DNA of 64,000 bases from Nannocystis punicea (GCF_026965555.1 NZ_CP114040.1:5766001-5830000); one strand, 5' to 3'. Positions 52,328-61,322 are shown, counted from the first letter of the stretch. Translations and numbers: made by a program. Notes: generated by a model from the letters alone, not told the origin.

Positions 52328-53418
52328 TCGCTCCCCGCCTCCTTCTCTTGCTCGCGGCCCTGGCCGCCTGCGACGCCTTGCCCGAGCCGCGCTTCGAGGG
52401 GAAGCACATCCGCCTCGGCACCAGCCCCGGCCTCGAGCCGTGCGCCGGCAACCTCGCGCACATGGACCAGTTCGTCGCCCGCATGGCCGCCGAGATGGGC
52501 GTCGCGGCGCCGACCGGCGACGACCGCTTCACCTTCTACTGGCTCACCCACGACGACTACCTCGCGCACTCCCCGTGTCCCCGCGAGGTCACCGCCTGCA
52601 CCGTCGTCGACACCATCTACTCGCACGCCGCGATGCTCGACCACGAGCTCGTGCACCTGTTCGCCTACGACTCGTCGAGCTTCTTCGGCGAGGGCTTCGC
52701 CGTCGCCTACGAGGGCCTCGACGGCCTCATACTCGACCACGGAGAGGCCCCACCGCCGGCGGGGCGCCGCGACGTCTGGTCCTCGATGCTCTCGGTGCTG
52801 TGGTTCGGCGTCAACTACGACACCGCCGGGGCGTTCGTCGCCGACCTCCTCGATCGCCACGGCCTGCCGGCCGTCCAGGCCGCCCTGCCCAAGCTTCCCC
52901 TGGTCCCCTCGCGGGCCGGCATCGACCGGATCTTCCGCGACGAGTTCGGGGTCCCGCTCGCCGACAGCGTCGCTGCTTTCACGGCCGAGCGGGAGAGCTG
53001 CCCGAAGGTCGCCTACGATCGCAAGCTCATGGAGTGCGACGCCCCGCGGATCGCCTGGGACGGCGCCCGCCACGCCGAGTACCGTCGCCTCGCCGCCGAC
53101 GAGCCCGACGCGATCGGCCCGTTCGGGTCCGACGGCCTGCTCGTCCTCCGCAGCGTCGACATCCCGGCCGACGGTGCGTACGAGCTCGAGATCGTCGTCG
53201 ACCCGCGCGCCGACAACCCCGTCATCTTCGCCGAACCCACGCTGTCCCTGGTCGGTTGCGGCCGCTGCGACGACCCGCCCGCGGCGTTCGCCACCACCTC
53301 CCGCCGGCGCGTCGAGCTGCGCGCCGGTCGGTACTCGCTGCGGCTGCACGGCTCGACGCGCGCCGACACCCGCGTCGCCTGGTCCATCACCCGCGTCGAC
53401 GACCCGACCCCGCGCTGA
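52324..53418 (+). CDS. HELVH metallopeptidase-like lipoprotein, cassette copy 1
   Basis: A 364-residue lipoprotein. The start is GTG at 52324 inside the previous gene's stop (GTGA overlap), giving MIAPRLLLLLAALAAC with lipobox LAAC. Residues 107-111 are HELVH, preceded by MLD, followed about 15 residues later by GEGFA with a possible third ligand Glu, as in gluzincin metallopeptidases. Cys pairs recur (ACTVVD, GCGRC). The C-terminal 100 residues are strand-rich (YELEIVVDP, RYSLRLHGSTRAD). It is paired with the FG-GAP protein in both cassettes. Protease activity is predicted by the HExxH motif only; the rest of the protein I cannot assign. Confidence 0.75.
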   Translation: MIAPRLLLLLAALAACDALPEPRFEGKHIRLGTSPGLEPCAGNLAHMDQFVARMAAEMGVAAPTGDDRFTFYWLTHDDYLAHSPCPREVTACTVVDTIYSHAAMLDHELVHLFAYDSSSFFGEGFAVAYEGLDGLILDHGEAPPPAGRRDVWSSMLSVLWFGVNYDTAGAFVADLLDRHGLPAVQAALPKLPLVPSRAGIDRIFRDEFGVPLADSVAAFTAERESCPKVAYDRKLMECDAPRIAWDGARHAEYRRLAADEPDAIGPFGSDGLLVLRSVDIPADGAYELEIVVDPRADNPVIFAEPTLSLVGCGRCDDPPAAFATTSRRRVELRAGRYSLRLHGSTRADTRVAWSITRVDDPTPR

Positions 53419-53443
53419 CCGTCCGGGTACCTATCCCCATGGA

Positions 53444-53457
53444 CATGTCCGAAGGGC
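53444..53457. repeat. 14-bp repeat unit between the two cassettes
   Basis: CATGTCCGAAGGGC followed by CAT, 26 bases after the stop of the first HELVH gene. The rest of the intergenic stretch to 53701 contains no other gene. Confidence 0.7.
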
Positions 53458-53701
53458 CATCTCACGCCTGCACCCGCGCGCCAACGCGCATGCGAGTCCG
53501 CGCGCCGAGCCCTCGCCTCGCCGGGCGCATCGCGGCGAACACCGGCGAAACCTCGCCCTCTGCGCGCGGCAGCCCTTCGAGGCCGCGAACAGCTCCCCGT
53601 CGCGAGCGGCGAGCCTCGCGCCGCCCGGTCGTGGTCCGACCGTGGTCCGAGCCGGCGCTTTACAACCCGCCCCCGCTGGTGGTCTCGTGGTGCTCGGGTT
53701 G

Positions 53702-56700
53702 ATGCGCCCCTCGGTCCTCGTGTGGTTCGGCCTCGCCGCGTGCGTCGGCGCGACGGCCTGCACGCGCGACCCCGACTGCGACGGCGGCCACCCGCTGTTC
53801 GGCGGCCGCTGCCTCGACCTCGCCGGCTCCGTGGCCTCGCGCTGGGGCTTCGCCCCCGAGGCGGTGCACGTCGCCGACCTCGACGCCGACGGCGCCGCCG
53901 ACCTGATCGCCGCCAGCCCGGCCGCCGGCGCGGTGACCGTCGTCTGGGGCGGAAAGGACATGTCCTCGGGGACAGCCACGACCTGGTCGGTGGCCGCCGC
54001 GATCGACGGCCTCGCGGTCGTCGACCTCGACGGCGACGGCCGCCTCGACGTCGTCACCGCCGCCCCCGAAGACGACGCCCTCGCCGTCCTGCGCAACCGC
54101 GGCGCCCGCGAGCTCGCGCCCGCCGAGCTGCTCCCCACGCTCTTGCCCGGGCCCACCGCCCCGCGCGCGGTCGACCTCGACGGTCACGGCGCGCCCGAGC
54201 TCGTGACCCTGCACCGCGACGACCACAGCCTCGCCGTCCTGGGCGCCGACAAGCCGCTGATCGCCCTCGAGGTCGGCCTCGGTCCGGTCGCCCTCGCCGA
54301 CGGCGACTTCGACGGCGACGGCCGGCGCGACCTCGCAGTCGCCCTCGCGGAGGAGGCGGCGGTCCAGCTGGTGCGCGGCGACGGTGCCGGCGGCCTCGAG
54401 CTCGGCCCGCGTCACCCCGTCGGCGTCGCCCCGTTCGCGGTCGTCGCCGGCGACTTCGACGGCGACGGCGCCCAGGACCTCGCCACCGCCGACGCCCTCG
54501 CCGACGCCGTCAGCGTCCTCTACGGCGACGGCGCCGGCCGCCTGCGCGCGCGCACCACCTGGCCCACCGACCCCGATCCGCGGGCCCTGGTCGCCGTCGA
54601 CGGCGGACCCGAAGGACATGTCCTTTACGTCCTGTCCTATCAGACATCCACCCTGCAGCGCCTGGACCTGCGGCGGGGCGTCGATCAGGTCGGGGCCACG
54701 CGCGAGCGCGCCGCGGCGCTGGCCGCCGGCGACCTCGACGGCGACGGCCGGCCCGAGCTCGTGTTCGCCAGCCGGTCCGCGCGCGAGCTCGGGCGGGCCG
54801 TCCCGGACGCGCCCGGCTTCTCGCTCGCGCCGCGGTGGGAGACCGGCCCGGCCCGACGCGCCTTCCCGCTCGACCTCGACGACGACGGCCACGACGAGAT
54901 CGCGGTCGTCCCCGCCGACGCCGAGGACGCGGTCGTCGACCTCGATCGCACCGCCACGCTGCAGCTGTGGCGCGGCGACGTCGGCGAGGTCACCGACATC
55001 GACCTCTCGCCCCTGCCGCGCGTCGACGCGGTCGTCGTCGCCGAGCTCGACGACCTCCCCGGCCGCGAGCTGGTCGCCTGGTCGTACGGCAAGCTCGTGA
55101 TCCTCGCCGAGGACGGCGACGGCTGGGCCCCCGGCGAGCTGCTCGAGGTGCCCGGCCTCGCCTCCGTCCTCGTCGTCGATCGCGACCGCGACGGCCGCCA
55201 GGAGCTCCTGCTGCGGCGCAGCTTCGTGTCGGGCAGCCGGCTCGATCACGTCGAGCTCGCCGGCGACGGCACCCTGCGCGAGCTCGCCTCGCGCGAGTTC
55301 GACGGCGGCCTCGGTCCGGTCGCCCCCGTCGACCTCGGCGGCGCCGCTCCGCAGGCCCTCCTGCTGGTCGCCGGCAATCAATTGCGGCTCGACGACGGCG
55401 GCGACGAGCCGCGGACGATCGCCCTCGACGGCGTCGGCGCGGTCGTCGAGTTCGCCCTCCACGACCTCGACGACGACGGCCGCCTCGACGCCATCCTCTG
55501 CACCGGCGTCGGCATGCTGCGGGTCGACGACCTGCTCGGCGAGTCCCCGGGCGAGCCGACCCGCATCGACGACAACGGCTGCAGCCAGCTCGATCTGCAC
55601 GACTTCGACGGCGACGAGCGGCTCGACATCCTCGCCGAGCGCAGCGACAGCAGCGGCGGCGCCACCCGCAACACCTTGACCCTGTGGCTGCGCAGCGAGA
55701 CCGGCGGCTGGACCCGGCTGGCCAGCCAGAGCCTCCCGGCCAGCGCCGGTCGCACCCGCGTCGTCCGCCTCGACGACGACAGCTGGCTCGATCTGCTGGT
55801 CGACGAGATCGATCAGCCGGCCCGCGTCTACGACATGTCCTTCGGGACAGCCATCGCCGACGAGCCGGTCTTCACCGGCGACCTCGGCTACCGCTTCACC
55901 GACCTCGACGGCGACGGCGCCCTCGACCTCCTCGGCCTCGGGCGCGGCCTCGCGGTGGCCCACGGCGACGGCCAGGGCGGCTTCTCGCCGGTGCAGCAGC
56001 GCGCCCTGGGCGACCTCTTGCCCGGCGCCGAGCGGATCTGGAGCGCGGCAGTCGACGACCTCGATCACGACGGCGACGCCGAGATGATCGTCGTCGCCCA
56101 GCGGGCCGAGGGCTGGCGCTCCGACCTCCGCGTCCTCGATCTCGGACGCGCCGCCGCCCCGGACGACCCGCCGCCGCTCGAGTTGCCGCGCGTGTTCACC
56201 CAGCTCGCCCTCGCCGACGTCGACGGCGATCGGGCCCTCGATCTGTTCGCCTGGGGCGGCGTGCCCGATCCGCAGTACGCCCTGCTGCGCGGCGACGGCC
56301 GCGGCCATTTCGCCGACCCGACCTGGACCCCGATCGCCCTCGAGGGCACCGCCCCCAACGTCCGCCCGATCGACCTCGACGGCGACGGCCGCCTCGACCT
56401 GCTCGCCCACCAGAGCGACGGACTCGTCCTCCACCGCGGCCTCGGCGACGGTCGCTTCGCCGCGCCCAGCCTGTGGAACGCGCTGCGCAGCGGCGGCTTC
56501 GCCGGCGTCGCCGACCTCGACCGCGACGGCCTGCGCGACCTCGCCATGCTCGTGAGCGGCGGCCTCGTCGCCCTCCACGGCCGGACCGGCGGATCCGCCT
56601 CGCGGCCGGCCGTCCTGTTCGCCGACGCCAGCGCCGGCGCGGTCGTCGATCTCGACGGCGACGGTCAGCTCGAGATCCTCGCCGGCACCGGCGACGCCTT

Positions 56701-56866
56701 GCACATCGGCCGCCGCGACCTCGACGGTCGCACCTCCTTCGTGCGCCACGACCTCGAGCGCGGCGGCCTGTCCGGCATCCTCACCGCCGACTTCGACGGC
56801 GACGGTCTGCTCGACCTCGGCCTGCGCAGCGGCGCCGGCGTCACCGTCGTCAGGCAGCGTCCATGA
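53702..56866 (+). CDS. Giant FG-GAP/VCBS-repeat lipoprotein, cassette copy 2
   Basis: A 1054-residue paralogue of the gene at 49034 with the same plan: signal peptide ending in GATAC, then about 15 FG-GAP-type repeats (ADLDADGAADLIA, GDFDGDGRRDLAV, ADFDGDGLLDLGL). The copies share segment order, including VTVVWGGKD and LYVLS...LQRLDLRRGVD, but differ throughout, so the duplication is old. The ATG at 53702 gives a signal peptide; the frame is open further upstream without coding character. All three repeat-unit positions of copy 1 are also occupied here. The stop overlaps the start of the HELVH gene (ATGA). Confidence 0.88.
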   Translation: MRPSVLVWFGLAACVGATACTRDPDCDGGHPLFGGRCLDLAGSVASRWGFAPEAVHVADLDADGAADLIAASPAAGAVTVVWGGKDMSSGTATTWSVAAAIDGLAVVDLDGDGRLDVVTAAPEDDALAVLRNRGARELAPAELLPTLLPGPTAPRAVDLDGHGAPELVTLHRDDHSLAVLGADKPLIALEVGLGPVALADGDFDGDGRRDLAVALAEEAAVQLVRGDGAGGLELGPRHPVGVAPFAVVAGDFDGDGAQDLATADALADAVSVLYGDGAGRLRARTTWPTDPDPRALVAVDGGPEGHVLYVLSYQTSTLQRLDLRRGVDQVGATRERAAALAAGDLDGDGRPELVFASRSARELGRAVPDAPGFSLAPRWETGPARRAFPLDLDDDGHDEIAVVPADAEDAVVDLDRTATLQLWRGDVGEVTDIDLSPLPRVDAVVVAELDDLPGRELVAWSYGKLVILAEDGDGWAPGELLEVPGLASVLVVDRDRDGRQELLLRRSFVSGSRLDHVELAGDGTLRELASREFDGGLGPVAPVDLGGAAPQALLLVAGNQLRLDDGGDEPRTIALDGVGAVVEFALHDLDDDGRLDAILCTGVGMLRVDDLLGESPGEPTRIDDNGCSQLDLHDFDGDERLDILAERSDSSGGATRNTLTLWLRSETGGWTRLASQSLPASAGRTRVVRLDDDSWLDLLVDEIDQPARVYDMSFGTAIADEPVFTGDLGYRFTDLDGDGALDLLGLGRGLAVAHGDGQGGFSPVQQRALGDLLPGAERIWSAAVDDLDHDGDAEMIVVAQRAEGWRSDLRVLDLGRAAAPDDPPPLELPRVFTQLALADVDGDRALDLFAWGGVPDPQYALLRGDGRGHFADPTWTPIALEGTAPNVRPIDLDGDGRLDLLAHQSDGLVLHRGLGDGRFAAPSLWNALRSGGFAGVADLDRDGLRDLAMLVSGGLVALHGRTGGSASRPAVLFADASAGAVVDLDGDGQLEILAGTGDALHIGRRDLDGRTSFVRHDLERGGLSGILTADFDGDGLLDLGLRSGAGVTVVRQRP
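53959..53972. repeat. 14-bp repeat unit in FG-GAP copy 2, site 1
   Basis: CATGTCCTCGGGGA followed by CAG, coding KDMSSGTA, aligned with site 1 of copy 1. Confidence 0.85.
54617..54645. repeat. 14-bp repeat, two units in FG-GAP copy 2, site 2
   Basis: CATGTCCTTTACGT and CCTGTCCTATCAGA in phase, followed by CATCC. In copy 1 the first of these aligns with CCTGACCTTTACGT, a weaker unit, so the site has drifted in sequence but not in length. Confidence 0.85.
55834..55847. repeat. 14-bp repeat unit in FG-GAP copy 2, site 3, consensus match
   Basis: CATGTCCTTCGGGA followed by CAG, coding YDMSFGTA. It matches the perfect unit at 28584 exactly. Confidence 0.85.
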
Positions 56867-57936
56867 CTCGCACCGTCCTCCTCGCCGCCGCCCTCGGCCT
56901 CGCCTGCGACCCCTTGCCGCCGGTGCGTCACGAGGGCGTGCACGTGCGCGTCGCCCCCGATCCCGGCCTCGAGCTGTGCGGCGGCACCCTCGCGCACATG
57001 GACGACTTCGTCGCCCGCGTGTCCGCCGAGTTCGGCGTCGACCCGCCGACCGGCGACGATCGCTTCACCTACTACTGGCTCGATCCCGAGGACTTCGGCC
57101 GGCGCACCCCGTGCCCCGACGCAGTCGCCGGCTGCGCCGTCTACGACGGCGTCTACTCCAAGGTCGCCCCGCTCGATCACGAGCTCGTGCACAGCGTCTC
57201 CTTCGCCTACGGCGTCGGCCCCCAGATCTTCGTCGAGGGTCTCGCGCGCGCCTACGAGGGCCTCGAGGCCTGGCGGTCGCCGCAGCCGGAGCGCCCGCGC
57301 GACGTGTGGAAGTTCGTGGGCAGCAACTGGATCGCCCCGCTCGACTACGACGTCGCCGGCGCCTTCACCAGCTGGCTGATCGCCCGCTTCGGCCTCGACG
57401 AGTTCCTCTCGATGTACGCCGGCCTCGGCCTGGTCGCGCGCGAGGGCGCCATCGATCGCGCCTTCGAGAGACACTTCGACGTCGGCCTCGACCGCGCCAT
57501 CGACGACTTCACCGCCGACGGCGACTGCCTGCACGAGCACGCCGATCCCAAGCTCAGCGAGTGCGGCGCCCCCGAGGTCGCGTGGGACGGCGAGTACGTC
57601 GCCGAGTATCGCCGCCTCGCCTGCGATCAGGACGACGCCGTCGGCCCCTACTACGGCGGCGACGTCGTCGTCATGCGCAGCCTCGTCGTCCCGGTCGAGG
57701 CGACCTACGACATCGCAGTCATCACCGACGACCCTGCCCTCGCGCCGGCGCTGGCGATCTCGCTGTTCCCGTGCAGCCAGTGCGGCACCGACCTCGCGGT
57801 CACGGTCACCGCCGGCGAGCGCATCACCGCCCGACTCGGGGCCGGTCGTTACTCGTTGCGCCTGCACGGAACGGCGCGCCGCGAGGCGCGGATCGGCTGG
57901 GCCCTCACGCGACGCCGCGACGACGGCCCGCATTGA
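56863..57936 (+). CDS. HELVH metallopeptidase-like lipoprotein, cassette copy 2
   Basis: A 357-residue paralogue of the gene at 52324. Signal peptide MTRTVLLAAALGLAC, HELVH at 106-110 after PLD, then FVEGLARAYEGL with the conserved Glu. Shared blocks include TGDDRFTYYWL, the repeated Cys pair (CSQCG) and the C-terminal RYSLRLHG. It starts in an ATGA overlap with the FG-GAP gene, as the first copy does with GTGA. The conserved pairing says the two products work together, perhaps as a protease held by or acting on the propeller protein; that is inference. Confidence 0.78.
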   Translation: MTRTVLLAAALGLACDPLPPVRHEGVHVRVAPDPGLELCGGTLAHMDDFVARVSAEFGVDPPTGDDRFTYYWLDPEDFGRRTPCPDAVAGCAVYDGVYSKVAPLDHELVHSVSFAYGVGPQIFVEGLARAYEGLEAWRSPQPERPRDVWKFVGSNWIAPLDYDVAGAFTSWLIARFGLDEFLSMYAGLGLVAREGAIDRAFERHFDVGLDRAIDDFTADGDCLHEHADPKLSECGAPEVAWDGEYVAEYRRLACDQDDAVGPYYGGDVVVMRSLVVPVEATYDIAVITDDPALAPALAISLFPCSQCGTDLAVTVTAGERITARLGAGRYSLRLHGTARREARIGWALTRRRDDGPH

Positions 57937-58075
57937 CGCCGCTGCGCCTCGCCCGGCCTCGATTCCCGCCCGCATGGACGCCGCCGCGTCGACGCCGAGC
58001 GCTCCACGGACGAAGCGCGCGGTGCCACGGCGACGACTGCCCGCAGCGCGTCTCACCGCGGCGAATCGCTGCGCG

Positions 58076-58648
58076 TCACGAAGGCTTCAGCGCCTTGCCT
58101 GCGCGCTCCGCCTCCTTGAGCTCGGCCCGGGTCGGCGCGCCCGTCTTCTTCGCGCAGGTGTCGATCAGCTCCTGCGCGCGCTCGCGGGCGACGCCCGGCG
58201 CGGCCTCGCGGAACGCGTGCGTCTGACAGGCGGCGAAGCGGAGGTTGTTCTGGGCGACGCAGAACTCCTGCGCCGGGTCGAGGTCGACCCCCTTCATCAC
58301 CGCCCACTTCTCGGACTCCGCCACGTCCCCCCTGAGGCGCTCGTCGACGAAGGCGTCGTAGGCCGCGCGCATCTCGGTGCAGGCGGTCTTGATGTCGGCC
58401 GGCAGCGACTCGGGCACCGTCGCCGCCCTGTCGATGTCGGCCTCGATCGCCTTCGAGCGCTCGGCCTCGACCTTCTCTTTCAAGCGGCGCATGTCCTCGC
58501 CGGCCTTCCTCGCGCTCTCGGCCGGGTCGCTCTGGTTCTCGAACGCCGCGGCGATGCTCTTCGCTTGCCCGCCGGGCTTGCCGTCGCCGCAGGCGAGCAG
58601 GAGCGGCGCGCACAGCAGCGTCAACGGGTGCAGTCGTACAGGTACCAT
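58076..58648 (-). CDS. Lipoprotein with helical charged domain
   Basis: A 190-residue lipoprotein. The signal peptide (MVPVRLHPLTLLCAPLLLAC) ends in a lipobox, and CGGAGG precedes the ATG at 58648, so the longer in-frame start upstream is rejected. The mature protein is rich in Lys, Glu and Ala, with a probable coiled-coil segment (RKAGEDMRRLKEKVEAER) and later Cys residues at DIKTACTEM, EFCVAQNN, AACQTH and DTCAKK that could form two disulfides. No family recognised. The transcript is co-directional with the Bax-inhibitor-like gene 80 bases away. Confidence 0.75.
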   Translation of the reverse strand: MVPVRLHPLTLLCAPLLLACGDGKPGGQAKSIAAAFENQSDPAESARKAGEDMRRLKEKVEAERSKAIEADIDRAATVPESLPADIKTACTEMRAAYDAFVDERLRGDVAESEKWAVMKGVDLDPAQEFCVAQNNLRFAACQTHAFREAAPGVARERAQELIDTCAKKTGAPTRAELKEAERAGKALKPS

Positions 58649-58727
58649 CGTGGCCTCCGGGATCGTTGCAAGCGCAACCATGCCAGGGGCCGGCGGCCCG
58701 GGCCAGCGACGGGGCGTGGCGCCCGTC

Positions 58728-59417
58728 TCACTGCCCTGCGGTGATCTGCAGCGTGGCCAGCGTCAGGTTGACGTAGTCCAGGTACAGCTTGAGCGCCCCG
58801 ACCACCGCCAGGTTCTCGCGGCTGCCGTGCGTCCGGTACATCTGCTTGACGCGCTGGCCGTCGTAGGCCACAAAGCCGGCGAACACGACCGCCAGCAGCG
58901 TCTGCAGCAGCACGTGCAGGCCCGGCTGGCGCAGCGCCGCCGCGTCGAGGAACATCGCCACCAGCGCCCCGATCAGCGCCGTCGCCAGGGCCGCGCCCCA
59001 CGGGCTGAGGTCGCGGCGGCTGTAGTAACCGATGAGCGACCCGCCGACGAACACGCCCGCGGCCACCCCGGCGGCCGTGCCGACCTGCTCCGCGGACACC
59101 GCCGTCGCCGAGCCCAGCCATGCGAGCGCCGCCCCGAGCAGCACCGAGAACGTGAGGAACGCGACGCGGGCGAGCGTCGGCGGCAGCCGGTGGAGGCGCG
59201 CGCCGATCACCAGCACCGCGACGGCCAGACCGGGCCAGAACAGCACCCGCAGCTCGCTCGCCCGGGCCAGCTCCAGGCGGGGCTCGCTGCCCAGCGCGAC
59301 CGCCGTGACGGCGCTCAGGCCGACGCCGGCGGCCATCCACGCGTAGACCGAATGCATGAATCGGCCCACGCCGGCGTGCAGGTCGATGCCCAGGGGATCG
59401 CGGAGGCGCTCCGACAT
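58728..59417 (-). CDS. Bax inhibitor-1 family (UPF0005) membrane protein
   Basis: A 229-residue protein with seven hydrophobic segments. The N-terminal FMHSVYAWMAAGVGLSAVTA and the C-terminal ALKLYLDYVNLTLATL are the family's first and last conserved motifs; Asp residues near the end correspond to the pH-sensing pair of the BsYetJ calcium channel. Members leak calcium through the membrane or, like E. coli YccA, interact with FtsH. The Met at 59417 is chosen over one at 59435 because it starts the typical N-terminus. Function in this organism is inferred. Confidence 0.88.
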   Translation of the reverse strand: MSERLRDPLGIDLHAGVGRFMHSVYAWMAAGVGLSAVTAVALGSEPRLELARASELRVLFWPGLAVAVLVIGARLHRLPPTLARVAFLTFSVLLGAALAWLGSATAVSAEQVGTAAGVAAGVFVGGSLIGYYSRRDLSPWGAALATALIGALVAMFLDAAALRQPGLHVLLQTLLAVVFAGFVAYDGQRVKQMYRTHGSRENLAVVGALKLYLDYVNLTLATLQITAGQ

Positions 59418-59512
59418 CGGCCCATCTGGCCACAACGGCCCCCCCTCGTCAACGCTGCGCTGCGGCCGACCTCGCCATGGCGCGGCCCCGGCGGCGCGGG
59501 CACACTGCGGAC

Positions 59513-60112
59513 ATGCCCCACCGCTCCCGCGTGTCCCGCGTGCCCCGCGTGCCCCGCGTGCCCGCGACCGGCCTCGGCCTCGCCCTCGGTCTCGCTCTGG
59601 CCGCCTGCAACGCCAACCGCGTCACCATCGGCGGCGGGCCCAGCTACCGCTACCCGCACCAGGAGGCGTACGGCCGGACGATGACCTGTCCCCAATCACG
59701 CCTGCCGCCCCTGCGCGACGGCGGCGTCTCGCCGGACGCCGCTCGCTGCTCGTTCGCCGACGCCCAGGGATCGCGCGTCGTCCACGTCGGCGGCAAGGTC
59801 CTGACCGAGGCCGAGGACACCTCCGAGCCCGGCACCGGCGTCGCCGACGTCGAGGTCGGGATCCACCGCCTCGCCGGCGTCTCGCTCAACCTCGACAACC
59901 CCGGCCCGCAGATCGCCCACGCGCGCACCGACGCCCAGGGCCGCTACAGCGTCTCCGGCACCTTCCCGCCCGGCAACTACGCCGCCATCGCCCGCCAGCC
60001 GCAGGACCAGCGCTTCCTCGCCTACCGCATGTTCATCGTCGCCGAGGGCGCGATCGGCCGCATCGACGGCATCATGATCACCATCCCGCTCGACAAGCGC
60101 CTCGGCCCCTGA
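59513..60112 (+). CDS. Lipoprotein with carboxypeptidase-regulatory-like domain
   Basis: A 199-residue lipoprotein. The signal peptide is LGLALGLALAAC, preceded by an Arg/Val/Pro-rich tract (RVSRVPRVPRVP) from a 9-bp repeat. The mature domain has VVHVGGKVLTE, then DVEVGIHRLAG and ARTDAQGRYSVSGTFPPGNYA, the standard pattern of carboxypeptidase-regulatory-like or Cna-B-type beta-sandwiches, often found on surface proteins. The ATG at 59513 lies in a poor match to the 14-bp repeat core. The sequence before the signal peptide is unusually basic and repetitive. Role unknown. Confidence 0.78.
   Translation: MPHRSRVSRVPRVPRVPATGLGLALGLALAACNANRVTIGGGPSYRYPHQEAYGRTMTCPQSRLPPLRDGGVSPDAARCSFADAQGSRVVHVGGKVLTEAEDTSEPGTGVADVEVGIHRLAGVSLNLDNPGPQIAHARTDAQGRYSVSGTFPPGNYAAIARQPQDQRFLAYRMFIVAEGAIGRIDGIMITIPLDKRLGP
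59528..59563. repeat. Four 9-bp repeats at the start of the lipoprotein gene
   Basis: CGCGTGTCC, then three perfect CGCGTGCCC units, coding RVS-RVP-RVP-RVP. The period is a multiple of three, so copy number can vary without frameshift. Confidence 0.85.
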
Positions 60113-60156
60113 GCCGGCCCGCCGGACCGCGAGCCGGCCGCGGCCCGTTCGCCTCG

Positions 60157-60198
60157 ACTGTCCTTCGAGACCTGTCCCGAAGGCCATCTACGAGCCCT
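60157..60198. repeat. 14-bp repeat array I (3 units)
   Basis: ACTGTCCTTCGAGA, CCTGTCCCGAAGGC and CATCTACGAGCCCT in phase, 45 bases after the lipoprotein stop. Confidence 0.75.
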
Positions 60199-60244
60199 CG
60201 CCGACGAACCCGCTCCCGTGGCGCACGAGCAGGCGCCGCCCGTG

Positions 60245-60300
60245 CATCCCCCTCGTGGTCTGTCTGTTCGGGCATGTCCGAAGAGCCACCTCGGTCTTCG
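60245..60300. repeat. 14-bp repeat array J (4 units)
   Basis: CATCCCCCTCGTGG, TCTGTCTGTTCGGG, CATGTCCGAAGAGC and CACCTCGGTCTTCG, in phase but more degenerate than other arrays. Confidence 0.7.
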
Positions 60301-60587
60301 GCCCCGCGCGGGCGTGACCGAGCGCGGTCGGGATCTGCGTGTCCTCGCCCACTTCTCTGGAGGCCGGCTGCGCTCACCCGCGGCGAACGAGCTCGTCAGC
60401 CCCGCTGACGCCGTTTGCGGGCCTCGCGCTCGTTCGCTCGCCGCCGGCGACCGCGGCAAAAACCCGTCCTCCAGGCGGCCAACTCGTCCTCGGCGGCCCC
60501 GTCGAGGGCGAATTGCCGGCGAAGCGTGACGATCACCATCCCGCCCGAACGGCAGTTCGCGCCGCGATCGGTGCTACAACCCCTCCT

Positions 60588-61322
60588 GTGACTGAACGCG
60601 GATCCGACCCCGGCAACGCCGGCTTCGCGCCCGAGACCGAGCGCCTCGCCGAGCAGTCGGCCGCGCTCGAGGGCCAGTCGGCCGAGGCCATCCTCGCCTG
60701 GGTGTTCCAGCACTGGGCCGGGCGGCGGATCGGCCTCAGCTCCGCCTTCGGGCCCGAGGGTTGCGCCCTGATCCACCTCGCGCGGCGGATCCGGCCCGAC
60801 GTCCCGGTCTACACCATCGACACCGGCTACCTGTTCCCCGAGACCCTCGCAGTGCGCGAGGCCTTCCGGGCCCAGGGCGCCGACATCCGCGTCGTCGAGC
60901 CGCTCGTCACCATCCGGGCCCAGGCCGAGCGCCACGGCCCCGACCTGTTCGCCCGCGATCCCGACGCCTGCTGCCACCTCCGCAAGGTCGAGCCGATGCG
61001 CCGCGTCCTCGACCAGCTCGACGTGTGGATCACCGCCATCCGCCGCGATCAGGCCGCCACGCGCGCCGGCACCCCGATCCTCGGCACCGCCCGGCGCGAA
61101 GACGGCAGCCTCGTCGTCAAGGTCGCGCCGCTGGTCGCCTGGACCCGCAAGGACACCTGGCGCTACCTCCTCGACCACGAGGTCCCCTACAACGCCCTGC
61201 TCGACGCCGGCTACACCAGCATCGGCTGCGAGCCGTGCACCGCCCGGCCGCCGGGCGACGACGAGCGCGGCGGCCGCTGGTCCGGCACCGGCAAGACGGA
61301 GTGCGGCATCCACCACCTTTAG
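60588..61322 (+). CDS. cysH: Assimilatory adenylyl-sulfate (APS) reductase
   Basis: A 244-residue reductase of the PAPS/APS reductase family. Two adjacent Cys (C128-C129 in DACCHLRKVEPM) and a CxxC (C214, C217 in IGCEPC) are the four ligands of the [4Fe-4S] cluster that mark APS rather than PAPS reductases. The nucleophile Cys239 lies in KTECGIHHL. LSSAFGPEG and YTIDTGYLFPET form the nucleotide site. The enzyme makes sulfite from APS with thioredoxin. The start is GTG at 60588; upstream in-frame codons look non-coding. The stop is immediately followed by repeat array H. Confidence 0.92.
   Translation: MTERGSDPGNAGFAPETERLAEQSAALEGQSAEAILAWVFQHWAGRRIGLSSAFGPEGCALIHLARRIRPDVPVYTIDTGYLFPETLAVREAFRAQGADIRVVEPLVTIRAQAERHGPDLFARDPDACCHLRKVEPMRRVLDQLDVWITAIRRDQAATRAGTPILGTARREDGSLVVKVAPLVAWTRKDTWRYLLDHEVPYNALLDAGYTSIGCEPCTARPPGDDERGGRWSGTGKTECGIHHL

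Larger units (their letters stand above)
60113..60587. other. Intergenic stretch before cysH, about 475 bases
   Basis: Holds two short 14-bp repeat arrays (60157-60198 and 60245-60300) and otherwise no gene I can support. The region nearest cysH should contain its promoter. I see no conserved riboswitch core. Confidence 0.4.

Noticed and set aside
53660..56749. A minus-strand frame of over 1000 residues opposite FG-GAP copy 2
   Set aside because: Shadow frame with the same composition bias; no signal peptide or motif.
59512..59525. CATGCCCCACCGCT at a lipoprotein start as a repeat unit
   Set aside because: Only the GGACATGCCC core matches and the next 14 bases do not continue the phase, so I left it as a doubtful case.
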